A stretch of DNA of 64,000 nucleotides from NCBI GenBank assembly GCA_037013495.1, contig CM072801.1, positions 100,695,816 through 100,759,815 of the forward strand, in the 5' to 3' direction. This DNA comes from Hippophae tibetana (Eukaryota; Streptophyta; Magnoliopsida; Rosales; Elaeagnaceae). Position numbers and translations under genes: made by a program. Below the pieces are notes generated by a model that was given only the letters and a program-made list of their open reading frames with translations, was not told the origin of the DNA and did no database searches. Of this stretch, positions 36,101 through 49,098 are shown in pieces. How positions within the stretch are numbered: the first letter of the stretch is position 1; each line of letters opens with the position of its first letter.

Positions 36101-38163
36101 TGGAATAAGATTATAAGGTAGAAAAGAAAAACAAAATGTCACATTCATTACGGTACATTCCAACAATACTAGAATAATTTATAAATATGGTAAGAATATT
36201 GATGTCATAAAAGAATAAAGAATGAGAAGTACCGATCTCTTATTTAAAAAACTTAATTAAGAAAAATTATGAAGTTTTATTGTTTGGCGTTTTAAGATGT
36301 AATATATTCCGTTTAAATATTTCATAATAGTAAGGAAATAATATTTGGAATATTTATTTACCCTGTTTCTATTGTAAAATAGAAATGAGAAAATGTTTAA
36401 TTTTTTTCATTTCCACTTATTTTCTTTTCCTTATCTTTTCTCACTATTTTTTTTTTACTTTTTAAGTGTTGATTCCCAGCAAAATCTAATTCATTCGAAT
36501 TTTGGTGCCTCCCTCCGAAATGAAAAAGGTTACCGCAATAACTTGTTTTAGAAATCATTTGTAAAACGTTTGTTACCTAGCAAGGAATATTTCTATGTAG
36601 CAAGCGCACAATATTTCCCTTTATCTTTCGTTGCTTCTTACTCTTCGAATGGGTTTGGAATAAGATTATAAAGTAGAAAGGAAAAACAAAATGTTACATT
36701 CATTACGGTACATTCCAACAAAACTAGAATAATTTATAAATATTGTTAGAAGATTGATGTCATAAAAGAATCAAGAATGAGAAGTACCGATCTCTTATTT
36801 AAAAAACTTAATTAAGAAAAATTATGAAGTTTTATTGTTTGGTGTTTTAAGACGTAATATATTCCCTTTAAATATTTCATAAGAATAGGGAAATAAAATT
36901 TGGAGTATTTATTTCCCCTGTTTCTATTGTAAAATAGAAATGAGAAAATGTTCGATTTTTTTCATTTCCACTTATTTTCGTTTCCTTATGTTTTCTCAAT
37001 ATTTTCTATTCTTTTTAAGTCTTGATTCCCACCAAAATATATTTCATTAGAATTTTGGTGCCTCCCTCCTACATGAAAAAGGTTACCGCAATAACTTGTT
37101 TTAGAAATCATTTGTAAAAAGTTTGTTACCTAGCAAAAATATTTCTATGTTGAAAGCGCACAATATTTCCCCTTATCTTTCGTTGCTTCTTACTCTTCGA
37201 ATGGGTTTGGAATAAGATTATAAGGTTGAAAGGAAAAACACAATGTTAAATTCATTACGGTACATTCTAACAAAACTAGAATAATTTATACATATAGTAA
37301 GAATACTGATGTCATAAAAGAATAAAGAAAGAGAAGTACTGATCTCTTCTTTAAAAAACTTAATTTAGAAAAATTATCAAGTTTTATTGTTTGGAGTTTT
37401 AAAACGTAATATATTCCGTTTAAATATTTCATAAAAATAATAAAATAATATTTGGAATATTTATTTACCCTGTTTCTATTGTAATATAGAAATGAGAAAA
37501 TGTTTAATTTTTTTCATTTCCACTTATTTTCTTTTCCTTATGTTTTCTCACTATTTTCATTACTTTTTATGTCTTCATTCACAACAAAATCTAATTCATT
37601 CAAATTTTGGTGCCTCCCTCCTACATGAAAAAAGTTACCGCAATAACTTGTTTTAGAAATCACTTGTAAAAAGTTTGTTACCTAGCAAGGAATATTTCTA
37701 TGTAGCAAGCGCACAATATTTCCCTATACCTTTCGTTGCTTCTTACTCTTCGAATGGGTTTGGAATAAGATTATAAGGTAGAAAGGAAAAACAAAACGTT
37801 ACATTCATTACGGTACATTCCAACAAAACTAGAATAATTTATAAATATTGTTAGAAGATTGATGTCATTATAGAATCAAGAATGAGAAGTACCGATCTCT
37901 TATTTAAAAAACTTAATTAAGAAAAATTATGAAGTTTTATTGTTTGGCGTTTTAAGACGTAATATATTCCGTTTAAATATTTCATAATAATAGGGAAATA
38001 AAATTTGGAGTATTTATTTCCCCTGTTTCTATTGTAAAATAGAAATGAGAAAATGTTCGATTTTTTTCATTTCCACTTATTTTCTTTTCCTTATGTTTTC
38101 TCACTATTTTCATTATTTTTAAGTCTTGATTCCCAGCAAAATCTAATTCATTCGAATTTTGTG
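33184..38163. repeat. HOR-4 copy 3 (9-monomer unit, 4980 bp)
   Basis: Monomers start at 33184, 33736, 34292, 34845, 35400, 35953, 36508, 37061 and 37613. Its beginning shares the alternative a-head of copy 2. Its last monomer ends in the form seen at 22669 (GTTCGATTTTTTTC, CATTATTTTTAAG). Small private changes include GAAGTTTGATTGTTTGG near 35721 and AATCACTTGTAAAAAG near 37660. Confidence 0.95.
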
Positions 38164-39079
38164 CCTCCCTCCTACATGAAAAAGGTTACCGCAATAACTT
38201 CTTTTAGAAATCATTTGTAAAAAGTTTGTTACCTAGCAAGAAATATTTCTATGTTGCAAGCGCACAATATTTCCTCTTATCTTTCGTTGCTTCTTACTCT
38301 TCGAATGGGTTTTGAATAAGATTATAAGGTAGAAAGGAAAAACACAGTGTTAAATTCATTACGGTACATTCTAACAAAACTAGAATAATTTATAAATATA
38401 GTAAGAATATTGATGTCATAAAAGAATAAAGAAGGAGAAGTACTGATCTCTTCTTTAAAAACTTAATTTAGAAAAATTATCAAGTTTTATTGTTTGGAGT
38501 ATTAAGACGTAATATATTCCGATTAAATATTTCATAAAAATAATAAAATAATATTTGGAATATTTATTTACCCTCCTTCTATTGTAAAATAGAAATGAGA
38601 AAATGTTTAATTTTTTTCATTTTCACTTATTTTCTTTTCCTTATGTTTTCTCACTATTTTCATTACTTTTTATGTCTTCATTCACAACAAAATCTAATTC
38701 ATTCAAATTTTGGTGCCTCCCTCCTACATGAAAAAGGTTACCGCAATAACTTGTTTTAGAAATCAATTGTAAAAAGTTTGTTACCTAGCAAGAAATTTTT
38801 CTAGGTAGCAAGCGCACAATATTTCCCCTTACCTTTCGTTGCTTCTTACTCTTCGAATGGGTTTGGAATAAGATTATAAGGTAGAAGGGAAAAACACAAT
38901 GTTAAATTCATTACGGTACATTCCAACAAAACTAGAATAATTTATAAATATGGTAAGAATATTGATGTCATAAAAGAATAAAGAATGAGAAGTACCGATA
39001 TCTTATTCAAAAAACTTAATTAAGAAAAATTATGAAGTTTTATTGTTTGGCGTTTTAAGACGTAATATATTCCGTTTAA
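38164..39079. repeat. Partial HOR-4 copy 4 (monomers a and part of b)
   Basis: Monomer a at 38164 has ACCCTCCTTCTATTG and GAAGGAGAAGTACTG, with the TTTGTGCCTCCCTCCTACATG head and TTTCCTCTTATC shared with 23220. Monomer b at 38716 has AATCAATTGTAAAAAG and TCTTATTCAAAAAAC, but its tail switches at about 39070-39085 to TATTCATAATAATAGGG and then to a different family. HOR-4 order ends there. Confidence 0.88.
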
Positions 39080-40927
39080 ATATTCATAATAATAGGGAAA
39101 TAAAATTTGGAGTATTTATTTCCCCTATTTCTATTTTAAAATAGAAATGAGAAAATGTTTAATTTTTTTCATTTCCACTTATTTTCGTTTCCTTATGTTT
39201 TCTCAATATTTTCTATTCTTTTTAAGCCTTGATTCCCAGCAAAATATAATTCATTAGAATTTTGGTGCCTCCCTCCTACATGAAAAAGGTTACCGCAATA
39301 ACTTGTTTTAGAAATCATTTGTAAAACGTTTGTTACCTAGCAAGGAATATTTCTATGTAGCAAGCGCACAATATTTCCCTTTACCTTTCGTTGCTTCTTA
39401 CTCTTCGAATGGGTTTGGAATAAGATTAGAAGGTAGAAAGGAAAAACAAAATGTTACATTCATTAAAGTACATTCCAACAAAACTAGAATAATTTATAAA
39501 TATTGTTAGAAGATTGATGTCATTATATAATCAAGAATGAGAAGTACCGATATCTTATTTAAAAAACTTAATTAAGAAAAATTATGAAGTTTTATTGTTT
39601 GGCGTTTTAAGACGTAATATATTCCGTTTAAATATTTCATAATAATAGGGAAATAAAATTTGGAGTATTTATTTCCCCTGTTTCTATTGTAAAATAGAAA
39701 TGAGAAAATGATTAATTTTTTTCATTTCCACTTATTTTCTTTTCCTTATCTTTTCTCACTATTGTTTTTTACTTTTTAAGTGTTGATTCCCAGCAAAATC
39801 TAATTCATTCGAATTTTGGTGCCTCCCTCCGAAATGAAAAAGGTTACCGCAATAACTTGTTTTAGAAATCATTTGTAAAACGTTTGTTACCTAGCAAGGA
39901 ATATTTCTATGTAGCAAGCGCACAATATTTCCCTTTATCTTTCGTTGCTTCTTACTCTTCGAATGGGTTTGGAATAAGATTATAAGGAAGAAAGGAAAAA
40001 CAAAATGTTACATTCATTACGGTACATTCCAACAAAACTAGAATAATTTATAAATATTGTTAGAAGATTGATGTCATTATAGAATCAAGAATGAGAAGTA
40101 CCGATCTCTTATTTAAAAAACTTAATTAAGAAAAATTATGAATTTTTATTGTTTGGCGTTTTAAGACGTAATATATTCCGTTTAAATATTTCATAAGAAT
40201 AGGGAAATAAAATTTGGAGTATTTATTTCCCCTGTTTCTATTGTAAAATAGAAATGAGAAAATGTTCAATTTTTTTCATTTCCACTTATTTTCTTTTTCT
40301 TATGTTTTCTCACTATTTTCATTACTTTTTATGTCTTCATTCACAACAAAATCTAATTCATTCAAATTTTGGTGCCTCCCTCCTACATGAAAAAGGTTAC
40401 CGCAATAACTTGTTTTAGAAATCATTTGTAAAAAGTTTGTTACCTAGCAAGAAATATTTCTAGGTAGCAAGCGCACAATATTTCCCTTTATCTTTCGTTG
40501 CTTCTTACTCTTCGAATGGGTTTGGAATAAGATTATAAGGTAGAAAGGAAAAACAAAATGTTACATTCATTACGGTACATTCCAACAAAACTAGAATAAT
40601 TTGTAAATATTGTTAGAAGATTGATGTCATTATAGAATCAAGAATGAGAAGTACCGATCTCTTATTTAAAAAACTTAATTAAGAAAAATTATGAAGTTTT
40701 ATTGTTTGGCGTTTTAAGACGTAATATATTCCGTTTAAATATTTCATAAGAATAGGGAAATAAAATTTGGAGTATTTATTTCCCCTGTTTCTATTGTAAA
40801 ATAGAAATGAGAAAATGTTCAATATTTTTCATTTCCACTTATTTTCTTTTTCTTATGTTTTCTCACTATTTTCATTACTTTTTATGTCTTCATTCACAAC
40901 AAAATCTAATTCATTCAAATTTTGGTG
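39080..40927. repeat. Mosaic monomers right of HOR-4
   Basis: After the switch come monomers at 39268, 39822 and 40375. The first has AAATGATTAATTT and a T run broken by G (ACTATTGTTTTTTAC, near 39764), and a private ATTAAAGTACATTCC. The second is of the CTCCGAAATG type with GAATTTTTATTG near 40140. The third has TTTCTAGGTAGC with AATTTGTAAATATTG and TCAATATTTTTC. A similar order appears at 42587, 43140 and 43693, about 3319 bp (six monomers) later, but less exactly. It holds only satellite. Confidence 0.78.
39128..39147. repeat. Perfect 20-bp palindrome
   Basis: The half-sites TTTCTATTTT and AAAATAGAAA abut to make a perfect 20-bp palindrome. It arises from the usual TTTCTATTGTAAAATAGAAA by a single G-to-T change in the loop. 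This is the leftmost of eight copies I found, all between 39 and 62 kb. Confidence 0.93.
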
Positions 40928-42033
40928 CCTCCCTCCTACATGAAAAAGGTTACCGCAATAACTTGTTTTAGAAATCATTTGTAAAAAGTTTGTTACCTAG
41001 CAAGAAATATTTCTAGGTAGCAAGCGCACAATATTTCCGCTTACCTTTCGTTGCTTCTTACTCTTCGAATGGTTTTGGAATAAGATTATAAGGTAGAAGG
41101 GAAAAACACAATGTTAAATTCATTACGGTACATTCCAAAAAAACTAGAATAATTTATAAATATGGTAAGAATATTAATGTCATAAAAGAATAAAGAATGA
41201 GAAGTACCGATCTCTTATTTAAAAAACTTAATTAAGAAAAATTATGAAGTTTTATTGTTTGGCGTTTTAAGACGTAATATATTCCGTTTAAATATTTCAT
41301 AATAGTAAGGAAATAATATTTGGAATATTTATTTACCCTGTTTCTATTGTAAAATAGAAATGAGAAAATGTTTAATTTTTTTCATTTCCACTTATTTTCT
41401 TTTCCTTATCTTTTCTCACTATTTTTTTTACTTTTTAAGTGTTGATTCCCAGGAAAATATAATTCATTAGAATTTTGGTGCCTCCCTCCTACATGAAAAA
41501 GGTTACCGCAATAACTTGTTTTAGAAATCATTTGTAAAACGTTTGTTACCTAGCAAGGAATATTTCTATGTAGCAAGCGCACAATATTTCCCTTTACATT
41601 TCGTTGCTTCTTACTCTTCGAATGGGTTTGGAATAAGATTATAAGGTAGAAAGGAAAAACAAAATGTTACATTCATTACGGTACATTCCAACAAAACTAG
41701 AATAATTTATAAATATTGTTAGAAGATTGATGTCATTATAGAATCAAGAATGAGAAGTACCGATATCTTATTTAAAAAACTTAATTAAGAAAAATTATGA
41801 AGTTTTATTGTTTGGCGTTTTAAGACGTAATATATTCCGTTTAAATATTTCATAATAATAGGGAAATAAAATTTGGAGTATTTATTTCCCCTGTTTCTAT
41901 TGTAAAATAGAAATGAGAAAATGTTCAATATTTTTCATTTCCACTTATTTTCTTTTTCTTATGTTTTCTCACTATTTTCATTACTTTTTATGTCTTCATT
42001 CACAACAAAATCTAATTCATTCAAATTTTGGTG
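40928..42033. repeat. Local dimer duplication S-T, first copy (1106 bp)
   Basis: Monomers start at 40928 (S: TTTCCGCTTACC, GAATGGTTTTGGAATAAG, CCAAAAAAACTAG, AATATTAATGTC) and 41481 (T: the ATTGTTAGAAGATTG body and ACCGATATC). Both recur 1106 bp later with the same private changes. Small differences are CCCAGGAAAATATAATTC near 41452 and TTTACATTTCG near 41593 in this copy only. Confidence 0.9.
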
Positions 42034-43139
42034 CCTCCCTCCTACATGAAAAAGGTTACCGCAATAACTTGTTTTAGAAATCATTTGTAAAAAGTTTGTT
42101 ACCTAGCAAGAAATATTTCTAGGTAGCAAGCGCACAATATTTCCGCTTACCTTTCGTTGCTTCTTACTCTTCGAATGGTTTTGGAATAAGATTATAAGGT
42201 AGAAGGGAAAAACACAATGTTAAATTCATTACGGTACATTCCAAAAAAACTAGAATAATTTATAAATATGGTAAGAATATTAATGTCATAAAAGAATAAA
42301 GAATGAGAAGTACCGATCTCTTATTTAAAAAACTTAATTAAGAAAAATTATGAAGTTTTATTGTTTGGCGTTTTAAGACGTAATATATTCCGTTTAAATA
42401 TTTCATAATAGTAAGGAAATAATATTTGGAATATTTATTTACCCTGTTTCTATTGTAAAATAGAAATGAGAAAATGTTTAATTTTTTTCATTTCCACTTA
42501 TTTTCTTTTCCTTATCTTTTCTCACTATTTTTTTTACTTTTTAAGTGTTGATTCCCAGCAAAATATAATTCATTAGAATTTTGGTGCCTCCCTCCTACAT
42601 GAAAAAGGTTACCGCAATAACTTGTTTTAGAAATCATTTGTAAAACGTTTGTTACCTAGCAAGGAATATTTCTATGTAGCAAGCGCACAATATTTCCCTT
42701 TACCTTTCGTTGCTTCTTACTCTTCGAATGGGTTTGGAATAAGATTATAAGGTAGAAAGGAAAAACAAAATGTTACATTCATTACGGTACATTCCAACAA
42801 AACTAGAATAATTTATAAATATTGTTAGAAGATTGATGTCATTATAGAATCAAGAATGAGAAGTACCGATATCTTATTTAAAAAACTTAATTAAGAAAAA
42901 TTATGAAGTTTTATTGTTTGGCGTTTTAAGACGTAATATATTCCGTTTAAATATTTCATAATAATAGGGAAATAAAATTTGGAGTATTTATTTCCCCTAT
43001 TTCTATTGTAAAATAGAAATGAGAAAATGATTAATTTTTTTCATTTCCACTTATTTTCTTTTCCTTATCTTTTCTCACTATTTTTTTTACTTTTTAAGTG
43101 TTGATTCCCAGCAAAATCTAATTCATTCGAATTTTGGTG
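42034..43139. repeat. Local dimer duplication S-T, second copy (1106 bp)
   Basis: Monomers start at 42034 and 42587 and repeat the preceding dimer. The T monomer here ends differently (CCCCTATTTCTATTG, AAATGATTAATTT and an 8-base T run), so the duplicated segment appears to run from about 40750 to 43000 and not exactly between the phase marks. Confidence 0.88.
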
Positions 43140-44798
43140 CCTCCCTCCGAAATGAAAAAGGTTACCGCAATAACTTTTTTTAGAAATCATTTGTAAAACG
43201 TTTGTTACCTAGCAAGTAATATTTCTATGTAGCAAGCGCACAATATTTCCCTTTATCTTTCGTTGCTTCTTACTCTTCGAATGGGTTTGGAATAAGATTA
43301 TAAGGTAGAAAGGAAAAACAAAATGTTACATTCATTACGGTACATTCCAACAAAACTAGAATAATTTATAAATATTGTTAGAAGATTGATGTCATTATAG
43401 AATCAAGAATGAGAAGTACCGATCTCTTATTTAAAAAACTTAATTAAGAAAAATTATGAAGTTTTATTGTTTGGCGTTTTAAGACGTAATATATTCCGTT
43501 TAAATATTTAATAAGAATATGGAAATAAAATTTGGAGTATTTATTTCCCCTGTTTCTATTGTAAAATAGAAATGAGAAAATGTTCAATTTTTTTCATTTC
43601 CACTTATTTTCTTTTTCTTATGTTTTCTCACTATTTTCATTACTTTTTATGTCTTCATTCACAACAAAATCTAATTCATTCAAATTTTGGTGCCTCCCTC
43701 CTACATGAAAAAGGTTACCGCAATAACTTGTTTTAGAAATCATTTGTAAAAAGTTTGTTACCTAGCAAGAAATATTTCTAGGTAGCAAGCGCACAATATT
43801 TCCGCTTACCTTTCGTTGCTTCTTACTCTTCGAATGGTTTTGGAATAAGATTATAAGGTAGAAGGGAAAAACACAATGTTAAATTCATTACGGTACATTC
43901 CAACAAAACTAGAATAATTTATAAATATGGTAAGAATATTGATGTCATAAAAGAATAAAGAATGACAAGTACCGATCTCTTATTTAAAAAACTTAATTAA
44001 GAAAAATTATGAAGTTTTATTGTTTGGCGTTTTAAGACGTAATATATTCCGTTTAAATATTTCATAATAGTAAGGAAATAATATTTGGAATATTTATTTA
44101 CCCTATTTCTATTGTAAAATAGAAATGAGAAAATGTTTAATTTTTTTCATTTCCACTTATTTTCTTTTCCTTATCTTTTCTCACTATTTTTTTTACTTTT
44201 TAAGTGTTGATTCCCAGCAAAATCTAATTCATTCGAATTTTGGTGCCTCCCTCCTACATGAAAAAGGTTACCGCAATAACTTGTTTTAGAAATCATTTGT
44301 AAAAAGTTTGTTACCTAGCAAGAAATATTTCTAGGTAGCAAGCGCACAATATTTCCCTTTATCTTTCGTTGCTTCTTACTCTTCGAATGGGTTTGGAATA
44401 AGATTATAAGGTAGAAAGGAAAAACAAAATGTTACATTCATTACGGTACATTCCAACAAAACTAGAATAATTTGTAAATATTGTTAGAAGATTGATGTCA
44501 TTATAGAATCAAGAATGAGAAGTACCGATCTCTTATTTAAAAAACTTAATTAAGAAAAATTATGAAGTTTTATTGTTTGGCGTTTTAAGACGTAATATAT
44601 TCCGTTTAAATATTTCATAAGAATAGGGAAATAAAATTTGGAGTATTTATTTCCCCTGTTTCTATTGTAAAATAGAAATGAGAAAATGTTCAATTTTTTT
44701 CATTTCCACTTATTTTCTTTTTCTTATGTTTTCTCACTATTTTCATTACTTTTTATGTCTTCATTCACAACAAAATCTAATTCATTCAAATTTTGGTG
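43140..44798. repeat. Mosaic monomers before HOR-5
   Basis: Monomers start at 43140, 43693 and 44246, all spaced 553 bp. The first has AATAACTTTTTTTAG and CAAGTAATATTTC. The second is S-like (TTTCCGCTTACC, GAATGGTTTTGG) but lacks the AATATTAATGTC mark and has GAATGACAAGTACC. The third has TTTCTAGGTAGC and AATTTGTAAATATTG and closely resembles the following monomer at 44799. No further order is evident. Confidence 0.78.
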
Positions 44799-45764
44799 CC
44801 TCCCTCCAACATGAAAAAGGTTACCGCAATAACTTGTTTTAGAAGTCATTTGTAAAAAGTTTGTTACCTAGCAAGAAATATTTCTAGGTAGCAAGCGCAC
44901 AATATTTCCCTTTATCTTTCGTTGCTTCTTACTCTTCGAATGGGTTTGGAATAAGATTATAAGGTAGAAAGGAAAAACAAAATGTTACATTCATTACGGT
45001 ACATTCCAACAAAACTAGAATAATTTGTAAATATTGTTAGAAGATTGATGTCATTATAGAATCAAGAATGAGAAGTACCGATCTCTTATTTAAAAAACTT
45101 AATTAAGAAAAATTATGAAGTTTTATTGTTTGGCGTTTTAAGACGTAATATATTCCTTTTAAATATTTCATAAGAATAGGGAAATAAATTTTGGAGTATT
45201 TATTTCCCCTGTTTCTATTGTAAAATAGAAATGAGAAAATGTTCAATATTTTTCATTTCCACTTATTTTCTTTTTCTTATGTTTTCTCACTATTTTCATT
45301 ACTTTTTATGTCTTCATTCACAACAAAATCTAATTCATTCAAATTTTGGTGCCTCCCTCCTACATGAAAAAGGTTACCGCAATAACTTGTTTTAGAAATC
45401 ATTTGTAAAAAGTTTTTTACCTAGCAAGAAATATTTCTAGGTAGCAAGCGCACAATATTTCCCCTTACCTTTCGTTGCTTCTTACTCTTCGAATGGGTTT
45501 GGAATAAGATTATAAGGTAGAAGGGAAAAACACAATGTTAAATTCATTACGGTACATTCCAACAAAACTAGAATAATTTATAAATATGGTTAGAATATTG
45601 ATGTCATAAAAGAATAAAGAATGAGAAGTACCGATCTCTTATTTAAAAAACTTAATTAAGAAAAATTATGAAGTTTTATTGTTTGGCGTTTTAAGACGTA
45701 ATATATTCCGTTTAAATATTTCATAATAATTGGGAAATAAAATTTGGAGTATTTATTTCCCCTA

Positions 45765-45784
45765 TTTCTATTTTAAAATAGAAA
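45765..45784. repeat. Perfect 20-bp palindrome
   Basis: It lies in the tail of HOR-5 monomer 45352, after CATAATAATTGGG; the counterpart is at 51842. Confidence 0.93.
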
Positions 45785-47422
45785 TGAGAAAATGTTTAAT
45801 TTTTTTCATTTCCACTTATTTTCGTTTCCTTATGTTTTCTCAATATATTCTATTCTTTTTAAGTCTTGTTTCCCAGGAAAATATAATTAATTAGAATTTT
45901 GGTGCCTCCCTCCTACATGAAAAAGGTTATCGCAATAACTTGTTTTAGAAATCATTTGTAAAATGTTTGTTACCTAGCAAGGAATATTTCTATGTAGCAA
46001 GCGCACAATATTTCCCTTTATCTTTCGTTGCTTCTTACTCTTCGAATGGGTTTGGAATAAGATTATAAAGTAGAAAGGAAAAACAAAATGTTACATTCAT
46101 TACGGTACATTCCAACAAAACTAGAATAATTTATAAATATTGTTAGAAGATTGATGTCATTATAGAATCAAGAATGAGAAGTACCGATCTCTTATTTAAA
46201 AAACTTAATTAAGAAAAATTATGAAGTTTTATTGTTTGGCGTTTTAAGACGTAATATATTCCGTTTAAATATTTCATAAGAATAGGGAAATAGAATTTGG
46301 AGTATTTATTTCCCCTGTTTCTATTGTAAAATAGAAATGAGAAAATGTTCGATTTTTTTCATTTCCACTTATTTTCGTTTCCTTATGTTTTCTCAATATT
46401 TTCTATTCTTTTTAAGTCTTGATTCCCAGCAAAATATAATTCATTAGAATTTTGGTGCCTCCCTACTACATGAAAAAGGTTACCGCAATAACTTGTTTTA
46501 GAAATCATTTGTAAAAAGGTTGTTACCTAGCAAGGAATATTTCTATGTAGCAAGCGCACAATATTTCCCTTTACCTTTCGTTGCTTCTAACTCTTCGAAT
46601 GGGTTTGGAATAAGCTTATAAGATAGAAAGGAAAAACAAAATGTTACATTCATTACGGTACATTCCAACAAAACTAGAATAATTTATAAATATGGTTAGA
46701 ATATTGATGTCATAAAAGAATAAAGAATGAGAAGTGCCGATCTCTTATTTAAAAAACTTAATTAAGAAAAATTATGAAGTTTTATTGTTTGGCGTTTTAA
46801 GACGTAATATATTCCGTTTAAATATTTCATAATAATAGGGAAATAAAATTTGGAGTATTTATTTCCCCTGTTTCTATTGTAAAATAGAAATGAGAAAATG
46901 TTTAATTTTTTTCATTTCCACTTATTTTCTTTTCCTTATGTTTTCTCACTATTTTCATTACTTTTTAAGTCTTGATTCCCAGCAAAATATAATTCATTCG
47001 AATTTTGTGCCTCCCTCCTACATGAAAAAGGTTACCGCAATAACTTGTTTTAGAAATCATTTGTAAAAAGTTTTTTACCTAGCAAGAAATATTTCTAGGT
47101 AGCAAGCGCACAATATTTCCCCTTACCTTTCGTTGCTTCTTACTCTTCGAATGGGTTTGGAATAAGATTATAAGGTAGAAGGGAAAAACACAATGTTAAA
47201 TTCATTACGGTACATTCCAACAAAACTAGAATAATTTATAAATATGGTAAGAATATTGATGTCATAAAAGAATAAAGAATGAGAAGTACCGATCTCTTAT
47301 TTAAAAAACTTAATTAAGAAAAATTATGAAGTTTTATTGTTTGGCGTTTTAAGACGTAATATATTCCGTTTAAATATTTCATAATAATTGGGAAATAAAA
47401 TTTGGAGTATTTATTTCCCCTA

Positions 47423-47442
47423 TTTCTATTTTAAAATAGAAA
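47423..47442. repeat. Perfect 20-bp palindrome
   Basis: It lies in the tail of HOR-5 monomer 47010, after CATAATAATTGGG; the counterpart is at 53501. Confidence 0.93.
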
Positions 47443-49078
47443 TGAGAAAATGTTTAATTTTTTTCATTTCCACTTATTTTCGTTTCCTTATGTTTTCTCA
47501 ATATTTTCTATTCTTTTTAAGTCTTGATTCCCAGCAAAATCTAATTCATTCGAATTTTGTGCCTCCCTCCTACATGAAAAAGGTTTCCGCAATAACTTGT
47601 TTTAGAAATCATTTGTAAATAGTTTGTTACCTAGCAAGAAATATTTCTATGTTGCAAGCGCACAATATTTCCCCTTATCTTTCGTTGCTTCTTACTCTTC
47701 GAATGGGTTTGGAATAAGATTATAAGGTTGAAAGGAAAAACACAATGTTAAATTCATTACGGTACATTCTAACAAAACTAGAATAATTTATAAATATAGT
47801 ACGAATAATGATGTTATAAAAGAATAAAGAAAGAAAGTACTGATCTCTTCTTTAAAAAACTTAATTTAGAAAAATTATCAAGTTTTATTGTTTGGAGTTT
47901 TAAGACGTAATATATTCCGTTTAAATATTTCATAAAAATAATAAAATAATATTTAGAATATTTATTTACCCTGTTTCTATTGTAAAATAGAAATGAGAAA
48001 ATGTTTAATTTTTTTCATTTCCACTTATTTTCTTTTCCTTATGTTTTCTCACTATTTTCATTACTTTTTATGTCTTCATTCACAACAAAATCTAATTCAT
48101 TCAAATTTTGGTGCCTCCCTCCTACATGAAAAAGGTTTCCGCAATAACTTGTTTTAGAAATCATTTGTAAATAGTTTGTTACCTAGCAAGAAATATTTCT
48201 ATGTTGCAAGCGCACAATATTTCCTCTTATCTTTCATTGCTTCTTACTCTTCGAATGGGTTTGGAATAAGATTATAAGGTTGAAAGGAAAAACACAATGT
48301 TAAATTCATTACGGTACATTCTAACAAAACTAGAATAATTTATAAATATAGTACGAATATTGATGTCATAAAAGAATAAAGAAAGAAAGTACTGATCTCT
48401 TCTTTAAAAAACTTAATTTAGAAAAATTATCAAGTTTTATTGTTTGGAGTTTTAAGACGTAATATATTCCGTTTAAATATTTCATAAAAATAATAAAATA
48501 ATATTTGGAATATTTATTTACCCTCTTTCTATTGTAAAATAGAAATGAGAAAATGTTTAATTTTTTTCATTTCCACTTATTTTCTTTTCCTTATGTTTTC
48601 TCACTATTTTCATTACTTTTTATGTCTTCATTCACAACAAAATCTAATTCATTCAAATTTTGGTGCCTCCCTCCTACATGAAAAAGGTTACCGCAATAAC
48701 TTGTTTTAGAAATCAATTGTAAAAAGTTTGTAACCTAGCAAGAAATATTTCTAGGTAGCAAGCGCACAATATTTCCCCTTACCTTTCGTTGCTTCTTACT
48801 CTTCGAATGGGTTTGGAATAAGATTATAAGGTAGAAGGGAAAAACACAATGTTAAATTCATTACTGTACATTCCAACAAAACTAGAATAATTTATAAATA
48901 TGGTAAGAATATTGATGTCATAAAAGAATAAAGAATGAGAAGTACCGATATCTTATTCAAAAAACTTAATTAAGAAAAATTATGAAGTTTTATTGTTTGG
49001 CGTTTTAAGACGTAATATATTCCGTTTAAATATTTCATAATAATAGGGAAATAAAATTTGGAGTATTTATTTCCCTTA

Positions 49079-49098
49079 TTTCTATTTTAAAATAGAAA
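49079..49098. repeat. Perfect 20-bp palindrome
   Basis: It lies in the tail of monomer 48666, preceded by TTTCCCTTA, a form shared with the copy at 56260. Confidence 0.93.

Noticed and set aside
47388..47618. A 76-codon plus-strand open frame.
   Set aside because: It occurs in a single monomer junction, runs through the pyrimidine tract and ends in ordinary satellite. Near-identical neighbouring copies do not keep it open. A chance frame.
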